From positions 1 to 22,071 of IMG/VR virus record IMGVR_UViG_3300025133_000660: 22,071 nt of DNA; one strand, written 5' to 3'. The position numbers and the translations under genes were made by a program. This document shows, piece by piece, positions 15,747 through 21,408 of the stretch (position 1 is the stretch's first letter; the number at the start of each line of letters is the position of its first letter). Below the pieces are notes generated by a model, which had not been told where the DNA came from, ran no database searches, and saw only the letters and a program-made list of their open reading frames with translations. This DNA is from a virus.

Positions 15747-16267
15747 AAAAAAACAGCAATAGGATAAGCATCTGCAATACTCATATTTTTGAGAATATTA
15801 TCTGCAGTTTCTCTTATTACTTTGCCATTCATTTTTTTTGATTTCCATAATAAACCATATTTTTTGTCTATCGGTCTAAATATTACAGTCAGTATCTTGT
15901 GAAGATTATCAAATAATATAGCATCATTTTCACTTGCTTTCTGCATGATTTCCATAATAGAAATATATTCACCAAATAACATGTTCTTAGCATCCCACTT
16001 CCACTCGTACCATTGATTGTTAAGCTTAATTCTTTTTTTCTTTATTTCTTTAGGTAGCTCAGTATTCAAGAAAGACATTTTTTTAAGCAATAGCTTATAA
16101 TCCGGAAGTGTAATATTTTCGACATCCTCTCTTTTTTTATCCGTAAGAATACATAAAGTGTTTATGATCTTGGTAACCGGTTCTTGCTCTGTTTCCAATA
16201 CAGGTTTTAATTTGATATACATTTCAATTGTAATATCATTCCATGACGTAGGTATAGTAACTTCCAT
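15608..16267 (-). CDS. tail assembly chaperone, zero-frame product (gpG-like)
   Basis: 219 residues. The start MEVTIPTSWNDITIEMYIKL, with EPVTKIINTLCILTDKKRED next, is the usual beginning of tail assembly chaperones in Bacteroidota phages (xxWxDITxxxYxxL). It is helix-rich, with an ISIMEIMQKASENDAILFDN segment near 106-125. The end is Glu/Lys-rich (EEAEKIVTEVKKELKTET), a fitting linker for the frameshift. In the lambda-type system this form coats the tape measure and the frameshifted form brings the tube subunit. It is the first tail gene after the terminator at 16399-16426 and lies only 8 nt from the motif at 16275, so the mRNA leader may be very short or absent. Confidence 0.75.
   Translation of the reverse strand: MEVTIPTSWNDITIEMYIKLKPVLETEQEPVTKIINTLCILTDKKREDVENITLPDYKLLLKKMSFLNTELPKEIKKKRIKLNNQWYEWKWDAKNMLFGEYISIMEIMQKASENDAILFDNLHKILTVIFRPIDKKYGLLWKSKKMNGKVIRETADNILKNMSIADAYPIAVFFCNRYPDLMQTIKTSLTEEAEKIVTEVKKELKTETDLQTVGDGGRL
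15662..15668 (-). promoter_or_regulatory. -1 programmed ribosomal frameshift slippery site A AAA AAG
   Basis: In the zero frame the minus strand reads GTA AAA AAG, so the heptamer A AAA AAG is exactly in X XXY YYZ register. It is the same heptamer as in E. coli dnaX. Only 17 codons remain in the zero frame before the stop at 15608-15610, while the -1 frame stays open to 15453. Slipping joins K202 to GVENGDGF. I could not test for a downstream pseudoknot. Confidence 0.75.
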
Positions 16268-16274
16268 ATTATAG

Positions 16275-16292
16275 TATATGTGAAATATTTGA
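16275..16292 (-). promoter_or_regulatory. repeated promoter-like motif, copy 3
   Basis: The minus strand reads TCAAATATTTCACATATA, 17 of 18 bases like the copy at 4096-4113. It lies 8 nt before the tail chaperone ATG, with a TATAAT-like sequence right at the start. The phased A-tract block at 16331-16360 and a terminator lie upstream, so it is a good candidate for the start of the tail transcript (inference). Confidence 0.5.
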
Positions 16293-16330
16293 GAATTAAC
16301 ATAATGAAGGTAACTTTATTTTTTTATAGG

Positions 16331-16360
16331 TACAAAAAAGTTCAAAAAAGTCCAAAAAAG
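16331..16360. repeat. three tandem 10-bp A6-tract repeats (intrinsic bend)
   Basis: Three direct decamers, TACAAAAAAG, TTCAAAAAAG and TCCAAAAAAG. A6 tracts at exact 10-bp spacing fall on one face of the helix, which is the classic arrangement for intrinsically curved DNA. They lie about 40-85 bp upstream of the promoter-like motif at 16275-16292, suited to an UP-element or a protein-induced bend. Confidence 0.7.
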
Positions 16361-16398
16361 TTCATGACACTATTTAGGCACTTTTTTTTATTATAAAC

Positions 16399-16426
16399 AA
16401 AAAAAATCCCCCCACGTCTGGGAGGA
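16399..16426 (-). terminator. rho-independent terminator after the lipoprotein cassette
   Basis: On the minus strand TCCTCCC (16426-16420) pairs with GGGGGGA (16413-16407) around the loop AGACGT, followed by eight T residues. The single T-G pair forms only in minus-strand RNA, which fixes the direction. It is the strongest terminator in the window and separates the cassette at 17070-16638 from the tail operon. Confidence 0.9.
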
Positions 16427-16637
16427 TAAAAATTTAGTTAGGAGTTTTAAACCTCAAGGGAATTTTATACCTAATCTTTCTATCATTTTTGAAAAAGAGA
16501 TTAAAATTTTGATTTCTTTAATTGCTGGTTTCTCAGTAGGTCGGATTCCTTGACTAATATTCTTTTATTAATCTCTCTATACTTATTATACGGATTTTAT
16601 AGATAAAAAGTTACACTTTTATTCAATTATTTTTGAA
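16427..16637 (-). other. transcribed non-coding stretch before the terminator
   Basis: About 210 bases between the lipoprotein stop and the terminator. No ATG-started gene of useful size is present. On the minus strand a stop-to-stop frame at 16454-16564 encodes a peptide-like sequence containing RPTEKPAIKEIKILISF and KMIERLGIKFP, but it has no plausible start. It could be a decayed gene, a long 3' UTR, or a small RNA ending at the terminator. Confidence 0.35.
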
Positions 16638-16835
16638 TTATTTTATTTCTATCTGATTAATAGAATTTAATCTGTATAATTTTCCTATAATTAAACTGTC
16701 TTTAGTAATTATGATCTCAATTTCTTTAGTTCTTGGGTTATGTAAATGATACATATTTACTCTTACTTCTGAAACCACTTGGTATTTAGAGCATCCAGAT
16801 ATTAAGACTAATATTATTAAGCTAATTATCTTCAA
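16638..16835 (-). CDS. small lipoprotein, moron-like
   Basis: 65 residues. The N-terminus MKIISLIILVLISGC is a short signal peptide with a lipobox (ISGC, modified Cys15), so the mature 51-residue protein should be attached to a membrane. The mature part (KYQVVSEVRVNMYHLHNP, IEIIITKDSLIIGKLYRL) is polar and beta-rich. Phage-encoded lipoproteins are often expressed in lysogens and block superinfection or alter the surface. Here it shares a cassette with the gene at 16822-17070, overlapping it by 14 nt, and its own terminator follows. The exclusion role is inference. Confidence 0.75.
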   Translation of the reverse strand: MKIISLIILVLISGCSKYQVVSEVRVNMYHLHNPRTKEIEIIITKDSLIIGKLYRLNSINQIEIK

Positions 16836-17070
16836 TTAATTTTTTTTTCATTTCTTTTAATCCGGATTCTATTGATTCAACAGTTAACTCCTCTTGCTTT
16901 CTTCTTTCCTTTAAAGATAATGTCATTAAGTGAGGTATCTCATTGAAAAAATTATCTCCATTAATTACGATTAAATCATGTGTGTCTGTCTGTAAATATA
17001 TCTCTCCATTTTCACTCCAGATTGTTACAATCTCATGAACATAAATTGTTTTAATTTCTTTCTTTGCCAT
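16822..17070 (-). CDS. hypothetical protein of the moron-like cassette
   Basis: 82 residues, no signal peptide and no membrane segment. N-terminal strands (IKTIYVHEIVTIWSENGEIYL, HDLIVINGDNF) are followed by a charged helix (LKERRKQEELTVESIESGLK) to the end. The region before its start holds a pentanucleotide repeat and a palindromic repeat block, so it is probably the first gene of its own transcript, and it overlaps the lipoprotein gene by 14 nt. I do not recognise its family; a cytoplasmic partner or regulator for the lipoprotein is possible. Confidence 0.65.
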   Translation of the reverse strand: MAKKEIKTIYVHEIVTIWSENGEIYLQTDTHDLIVINGDNFFNEIPHLMTLSLKERRKQEELTVESIESGLKEMKKKLIEDN

Positions 17071-17120
17071 TTTATTTGTTTTTATTGTTTACTTAAAGAT
17101 AAAAAAAAATCTTAAAAACT

Positions 17121-17146
17121 CTTTTCTTTTCTTTTCTTTTCTTTTC
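17121..17146. repeat. pentanucleotide tandem repeat (CTTTT x5)
   Basis: Five perfect copies of CTTTT on the plus strand (GAAAA-type on the minus strand), starting 51 nt from the ATG at 17070. Such repeats slip in replication, and at this place copy number would alter promoter spacing or leader length. Confidence 0.75.
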
Positions 17147-17162
17147 TCCTCTACTCTTAATA

Positions 17163-17188
17163 GTTGAGTATAGTTAAGTATAACTTAA
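17163..17188. promoter_or_regulatory. operator-like direct and inverted repeats
   Basis: Two direct 10-mers, GTTGAGTATA and GTTAAGTATA, run into TTAAGT-ATA-ACTTAA, a perfect 6-bp inverted repeat at 17174-17188. The block lies in the gap between the large terminase stop and the cassette gene at 17070. It is a candidate binding site for a phage regulator controlling the cassette (inference). Confidence 0.45.
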
Positions 17189-17209
17189 GCACCCCTTCAA
17201 TATAAAACT

Positions 17210-18406
17210 CTAACGTATTGAGTACCAGCCTCTTTTGTTCTCTTTTAAATGGATCAATGCAACGTAACGCAAAGAATCGATTAAATGATTGAATTTATCG
17301 ACAGGAATATTAAGTTTTTTGCCGTTTTTATCCACTTGCCATTTATAATTTTTGAACTCTTTTATTAAATTTAATGATGAATTTTCAATGTATATTTTAT
17401 GCCTTTTTAATATATCAATTCCATTCTGGATTGAATCCCGACCTTTCGTTGCCGGTTTACTATTGATTCCCATACGATAAAGCTCCTCAATGCTTTTTGG
17501 TTCAGCTGAGTCGCAAATTACTTCCGATCTTTCAATAATAGGTTTTAACTTCTCTGCTACATCTTGATTCGTTAACCCTTTCTCGTACATAATCTCTTTT
17601 AAATATAAACTATCATCATGCTTATAAACACCCACAACTGCCGTAGGGTCAATAGAATAACCAAAGTCTAAGCCAAATGATATAAGTTTAGCTTTTTCCG
17701 GAATATCGTCAATCATCTTAAAGTTATTAAACACATTATCTTCACTCGATCCCTGTAACCCTAATCCATAGACTCGCCAATAGTTTTTATCAAGTTCCTT
17801 TAATCTTAATATTTCATCTTTAATGCTCTGCTCTAAAAATGGATTATCATAAAAAGTAGTACGATGGAACTCCGCATCTTTCCTTGGTATTACTTTCTCA
17901 TATATCCAATGATATTCGTCTGCCGGATTATAGTCAATTATTATTCTGCCTGTTGTTCTGAATATTAACTGTTGCCAATCTTCATAAGATAATTCGTTAG
18001 CTTCGTTAATGAATAGTAAGTCCCTCTTTCGACCTCTGACCTTCTGTGCTTGATCCAAGCTGATGAACTCGACTAAATTATCATAAAGCCAATACTCACT
18101 GCTCGATTTATTATGGTATTCCGGATCATATATATTATTGGTTCTCAGGATGTCGATAAAATCCCGCATTACCGTTGCCCTAATAGCTGGGAAAGTTTTC
18201 CGACATATCGTTATGACCTTTCCAGAATTTTGACTGCAATAAACACAAATGATCCATAAAAGAATGTTATAAGTCTTTCCGGATCTCGCACCCCCCTGTT
18301 CAATGATTATCTTTTTATCAGAATTAAGAAGATGTTTAAAAACCTTATTCGTTTGGAGTTTCGTTTGTGTCAATGATCTCAATTTTAAATGAAGTAGGAC
18401 TCCCAT
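17210..18406 (-). CDS. terL: terminase large subunit (TerL)
   Basis: 398 residues, of the PBSX / Terminase_3 type. The ATPase has a Walker A GGARSGKT at 38-45 and a Walker B RDLLFINEA at about 128-136; QKVRGRKRD before it fits the usual arginine-rich strand. The C-terminal nuclease shows the three expected acidic residues: D247 in FGLDFGYSIDPTA, D299 in VICDSAEPKSIEEL and D377 in FNHLIDSLRY. It packages concatemeric DNA through the portal. The ATG at 18406 overlaps the small subunit by 62 nt; an in-frame TTG at 18373 would cut the overlap to 29 nt. Its size is near normal for this family. Confidence 0.95.
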   Translation of the reverse strand: MGVLLHLKLRSLTQTKLQTNKVFKHLLNSDKKIIIEQGGARSGKTYNILLWIICVYCSQNSGKVITICRKTFPAIRATVMRDFIDILRTNNIYDPEYHNKSSSEYWLYDNLVEFISLDQAQKVRGRKRDLLFINEANELSYEDWQQLIFRTTGRIIIDYNPADEYHWIYEKVIPRKDAEFHRTTFYDNPFLEQSIKDEILRLKELDKNYWRVYGLGLQGSSEDNVFNNFKMIDDIPEKAKLISFGLDFGYSIDPTAVVGVYKHDDSLYLKEIMYEKGLTNQDVAEKLKPIIERSEVICDSAEPKSIEELYRMGINSKPATKGRDSIQNGIDILKRHKIYIENSSLNLIKEFKNYKWQVDKNGKKLNIPVDKFNHLIDSLRYVALIHLKENKRGWYSIR

Positions 18407-18713
18407 CAGCTCCCGTTATCTCTTGTCTTTCTACGTAACCTCTCCTCTTTCCTTTGGTCTTTAAATAGAATATTGTAGCAGTAGAATTACCATCTTTAAT
18501 CTGCTTATGTAACTGACTTTCAGCAAAGTCTAAAGCTATATCTCCAATACTATCAACTTCTTTTTTAAACTCCTCATCCTTATTATACCAATCATAAAAT
18601 GTTGATCTATTAACTCCCGTTTGTTTACAAGCAGTAGTTACCACTCCTAAAGATTTTTCCAGAGATTCAACTAACTTCTTTTTTAATATGTCCGATTTTG
18701 TAGGTTTACTCAT
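18345..18713 (-). CDS. terS: terminase small subunit (TerS)
   Basis: 122 residues. A helix-turn-helix of terminase small subunits lies at about 22-54 (LGVVTTACKQTGVNRSTFYD, WYNKDEEFKKEV), followed by a helix (DIALDFAESQLHKQIKDGN) and TATIFYLKTKGKRRGYVERQ, the usual signature next to terminases of this type (FYLKTKGKxRGY). The end, GSPTSFKIEIID, is also typical. The protein binds the packaging start site and hands the DNA to TerL, whose gene overlaps. It follows the glycosyltransferase operon by 36 nt. Confidence 0.9.
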   Translation of the reverse strand: MSKPTKSDILKKKLVESLEKSLGVVTTACKQTGVNRSTFYDWYNKDEEFKKEVDSIGDIALDFAESQLHKQIKDGNSTATIFYLKTKGKRRGYVERQEITGADGSPTSFKIEIIDTNETPNE

Positions 18714-18749
18714 GATAATAATATACTTATTTTTTTTAATAAAGTTGCT

Positions 18750-19493
18750 TTAAATCCCCTTTATAGGTATTTTCAATATAGGGTTTATGTCAAAAGTTTT
18801 TTTCTTTTTACCTCTTTGCGTAGTATCATTTTTAACAATGCCTTTCCCCCATTTATTCTGTAATATTTGTAATTGTTCAACTTCTCTGTTCAATGTTCGA
18901 TAGTCTGCACATCCTCCTTTATTGCCATGATCTCTTTTAACCATGAATGTATGGTTGAATCTTAATAGTTTTCTGTATGTATTTAAGTTCTGAATTGAGT
19001 AATCGTAATCCTCTTTTAATGGTATTCTTTCATCAAATCTAAGCTCATTGTCTATAAATCCCATAAATGCGCCACTAATCGGATTTGTTAAACTAAATGG
19101 ACTGTATTCTCTGTATGATCCTTTGTCGCCAATTATATTCAAACCCCATAATCTCGCACCAAATTCTTTACAATGATTAAAGCCAAATTCTATAAACTCC
19201 TCTATGTTATCTAAATTAACTGCTTTAGGTTTATCATTTACTATCGTCCATCTTTTAAATGCCTCAATATCATCGTCTATTATAACACCTTTATCTTTAA
19301 TAAAATTTTTTAATATGTAATTCCTTACTCTCGAAATATTTCCTTGTACTTCATTTGGAATAATTTCAACGTTAACTCCTTTTTGTTTGTATTTGTCTGC
19401 TTCAAATTCAGCAACGCAATAAATTATGTCTGGTATTAATTTATGAGTTTTAAGTCCGTCACTTCTTTTGTAGCTTGGTGCAAATATTTTCAT
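18750..19493 (-). CDS. TAGT-like GT-A glycosyltransferase, second copy
   Basis: 247 residues. GT-A features: N-terminal FAPSYKR at 4-10, a GNISRVRN segment at 51-58, the metal-binding DDD at 73-75 (VIIDDDIEAF), SPFSLTNPISGAFMGF at 131-146, FDERIPLKEDYDYSIQNL with the putative catalytic E161-D162, and a Gly-rich DHGNKGG near 190. The arrangement matches the neighbouring gene at 19490-20206, so the two are tandem paralogues. It resembles TET-associated glycosyltransferases (TAGT) that modify hydroxymethyl bases in phage DNA. I saw no TET/JBP enzyme in the window. The start overlaps the first copy by 4 nt (ATGA). Acceptor and sugar are unknown. Confidence 0.75.
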   Translation of the reverse strand: MKIFAPSYKRSDGLKTHKLIPDIIYCVAEFEADKYKQKGVNVEIIPNEVQGNISRVRNYILKNFIKDKGVIIDDDIEAFKRWTIVNDKPKAVNLDNIEEFIEFGFNHCKEFGARLWGLNIIGDKGSYREYSPFSLTNPISGAFMGFIDNELRFDERIPLKEDYDYSIQNLNTYRKLLRFNHTFMVKRDHGNKGGCADYRTLNREVEQLQILQNKWGKGIVKNDTTQRGKKKKTFDINPILKIPIKGI

Positions 19494-20206
19494 GCTCCCT
19501 TTATTGGTATTTTAAATTCAAATCTTGTTCTGTTCCAGATCATTGCTTTATATCCCCATTTATTATTTATCATGGTAGCATAATGTCTTTGTTCTTTTTT
19601 ATCATAACCTATTGTACTATTATTTCCCCCGTCCTCTCCAAAGCACCTAATGCAGTATTGGTTATCCCTAATCATTCGTCTGTTATTATTCATTTTCTGC
19701 ACCCAAAATTCAACGTCTTCATTAATTCTTAGTCTTTCATCATATCTAATATTATCGTTAACATTAATTAATGCTACTTGAAAAACTCCTTTTGTTAATG
19801 AAAATGGCTGAAAATCTTTTAATTTAATATTGTCCGCTGAATAATCAAAGCCACCATAGTTAGCACCCATATCTTTTGCCATGATATAGATTCGTTCAAA
19901 ATGTTCTAAGCACTCCTCTCCAGACAATTTAATGTTTTCTTTTTTTCTTACTAAATGAATAAAATCATCATCACATACCCAGCCGTAGCCATCTGCTTCA
20001 TTTTCTTTTATTAAATCAAGTACTGCGTTTCTTTTTTTTGCTACTGATCCATCCCTTTTGTCTGGGATACTAACAACTGCATTTCCATATCTTTTTTTGT
20101 AATCTTTCTCCTGACTTTCAGGTACTACAATATGTCCGCATCCTAAATATTCGTATGTTCTAACTTTGTCGTGTCTATTATAAGATGGTATGTAGATATT
20201 ATTCAT
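19490..20206 (-). CDS. TAGT-like GT-A glycosyltransferase, first copy
   Basis: 238 residues. It carries IYIPSYNRHDKVRTYEYL at the start, GSVAKKRNAVLDL at 53-65, WVCDDDFIHL with the metal-binding DDD at 79-81, FQPFSLTKGVFQVAL at 132-146, and YDERLRINEDVEFWVQ with putative catalytic E163-D164. A final IRCFGEDGGNN mirrors the KRDHGNKGG of the second copy. The pattern fits GT-A transferases and is close to TET-associated types that glycosylate hydroxymethyl pyrimidines. The ATG overlaps the ParB-like gene by 8 nt, so the three proteins are made together. Modification of DNA is more likely than of virion proteins because of the ParB and terminase neighbours, but this is inference. Confidence 0.75.
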   Translation of the reverse strand: MNNIYIPSYNRHDKVRTYEYLGCGHIVVPESQEKDYKKRYGNAVVSIPDKRDGSVAKKRNAVLDLIKENEADGYGWVCDDDFIHLVRKKENIKLSGEECLEHFERIYIMAKDMGANYGGFDYSADNIKLKDFQPFSLTKGVFQVALINVNDNIRYDERLRINEDVEFWVQKMNNNRRMIRDNQYCIRCFGEDGGNNSTIGYDKKEQRHYATMINNKWGYKAMIWNRTRFEFKIPIKGA

Positions 20207-20795
20207 CTTTTAACTTTTTTAGATAATCAGCACCGTTAATTACTCTACCAATTCCTTTGCTCCATGGTTTGCCATTCTGTCTTTTTGAATATACGCTTTT
20301 TAATTCGAAATGAGTTTGTGCTGATAGCCAGTCTATGTCATTATCAAATAATAAAACAACATAGTTATGTGATTCATCCATGTACTCGCTAAACTCAATT
20401 TCTTGCTCCTCAATTTCTAATTTTTCATCTAAAATAGGTACATCTAATCCCCACTCTGTTAGCTTCTCTGCATCCCATTCATTTGCCAACATATCCCAAT
20501 CCCACTCGCCAAATCCAACGTTGTCTTTAATAATAAATTCTTGTTGTTGTTCTGGAGTTAGATCACTTGCTTTGATTATCGGAACTTCTTTTAATCCGGC
20601 TTTCTGACAAGCTTTTAATCTCATGTTCCCACCCAAAACAACCATGTCCTCGTTTACTACAATGGGTCTGAGTTCTAACATTTCTGGAAGTTCCTTTATT
20701 GATTCAACCAATTTTTTAAACTTTTCCCCTTTTATGTTTCTCGGGTTATTAGGATTCGTTTTAATGTCTTTAATCTTCGTTTTTATCGTCTTCAT
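20199..20795 (-). CDS. ParB/Srx-type domain protein
   Basis: 198 residues. A ParB N-terminal domain spans about residues 5-95: NPNNPRNI at 14-21, a helix KFKKLVESIKEL, RPIVVNEDMVVLGGNMRLKA with the conserved box GGNMRLKA at 55-62, and EVPIIKASDLTPEQQQEFII. A FGEWDWDMLANEW stretch follows, then a second part (SHNYVVLLFDNDIDWLSAQT) often found after such domains in phages. ParB-fold proteins in phages can be nucleases or NTP-binding adaptors and are known to accompany DNA-modifying enzymes. It heads the operon with two glycosyltransferases. It is not a plasmid partition protein, as no ParA lies next to it. Confidence 0.85.
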   Translation of the reverse strand: MKTIKTKIKDIKTNPNNPRNIKGEKFKKLVESIKELPEMLELRPIVVNEDMVVLGGNMRLKACQKAGLKEVPIIKASDLTPEQQQEFIIKDNVGFGEWDWDMLANEWDAEKLTEWGLDVPILDEKLEIEEQEIEFSEYMDESHNYVVLLFDNDIDWLSAQTHFELKSVYSKRQNGKPWSKGIGRVINGADYLKKLKDE

Positions 20796-21003
20796 CTATA
20801 TAGCATAAGTAGAGTATATCAACTCCGATGCTTTCGGAAATCTCACACACTCCGTTAATATCAAATTCTTGGTACAACTCCCCAGCCATTGTACTCTTAT
20901 AATATAAACCATAATCATCAATATAATAACCATAATTAATTTTTGTTTGTTTTTTTTGGGGCATTTTTAGGTTTTCTTTTTTTGGGTTTCTTTGTGTTTT
21001 CAA
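20770..21003 (-). CDS. small hypothetical protein, acidic C-terminus
   Basis: 77 residues from the ATG at 21003, or 64 from an in-frame ATG at 20964 (MPQKKQTKIN). The body has a Tyr-rich strand pair (YGYYIDDYGLYYKS), then MAGELYQEFDINGVCEIS and a DILYLCYIDEDDKNED end. The first 68 nt overlap the Lys-rich tail of the upstream gene in another frame; the later start reduces this to 29 nt. The end overlaps the ParB gene by 26 nt. I do not recognise it; it is probably a cytoplasmic small phage protein of the same operon. Confidence 0.6.
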   Translation of the reverse strand: MKTQRNPKKENLKMPQKKQTKINYGYYIDDYGLYYKSTMAGELYQEFDINGVCEISESIGVDILYLCYIDEDDKNED

Positions 21004-21190
21004 TCTCTTGCCATCTTATAAGCATATTCATATAATTTTTCGCACACATTTGACAAGCCCAATTAATATTTAATTTAGGATCTATTGTTTTTAATATCGG
21101 ATTTAAGTTCTCTTTTATCCAATTCAAATGGTATTTTCTATGAATACACTTCGTTTCGTTATAAAATTTTATACAATCTTTTACTGTCAT
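20936..21190 (-). CDS. small Cys/His protein with Lys-rich tail
   Basis: 84 residues. C6, C15, H17, H21, C46 and C49 (WACQMCAKNY) suggest a small metal-binding fold, with a helical middle (NWIKENLNPILKTIDPKL) and a basic low-complexity end (KKPKKRKPKNAPKKTNKN). Its ATG overlaps the stop of the membrane protein by 4 nt (ATGA), and its end overlaps the next gene by up to 68 nt. The basic tail could bind nucleic acid. It is a typical small phage accessory gene with no known function. Confidence 0.65.
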   Translation of the reverse strand: MTVKDCIKFYNETKCIHRKYHLNWIKENLNPILKTIDPKLNINWACQMCAKNYMNMLIRWQEIENTKKPKKRKPKNAPKKTNKN

Positions 21191-21408
21191 AATAAACGTC
21201 TTTCAATGATTCTAACAAACAAAGGGGTGGCAAGAACAAACCACCACCCCTGAGCTAAACAAACAAACAAAATGCTTATCCAAAAAGATAAGCAGAAAGT
21301 ACAATTAAAAGGTTTATAAAATAATTTTCCTTTTAGCATTGGTAAAATATAATCTACCCATGTACTTGTAAAGGTAATAATTAATATTATAATTTTAATG
21401 TCATTCAT
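21187..21408 (-). CDS. small membrane protein with CxxC and two membrane segments
   Basis: 73 residues. The first membrane segment is at about 4-24 (IIILIITFTSTWVDYILP), then a basic loop, then FNCTFCLSFWISILF with C36 and C39 at the start of a second segment at about 41-66, ending IIERRLL. The CxxCxSFW membrane motif resembles a small DUF1360-type family. It sits between the sigma-like gene (8-nt overlap) and the Cys/His gene. A holin is possible by topology but not supported by position, since no endolysin lies nearby. Confidence 0.65.
   Translation of the reverse strand: MNDIKIIILIITFTSTWVDYILPMLKGKLFYKPFNCTFCLSFWISILFVCLAQGWWFVLATPLFVRIIERRLL
21223..21251 (-). other. strong GC hairpin inside the membrane-protein gene
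   Basis: On the minus strand AGGGGTGG (21251-21244) pairs perfectly with CCACCCCT (21230-21223) around a 13-nt loop, an 8-bp stem in an otherwise AT-rich region. AAAC-type repeats flank it on both sides. It lies 36 nt before the gene end; a TTGTTTGTT stretch follows instead of a T-run. Confidence 0.5.
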
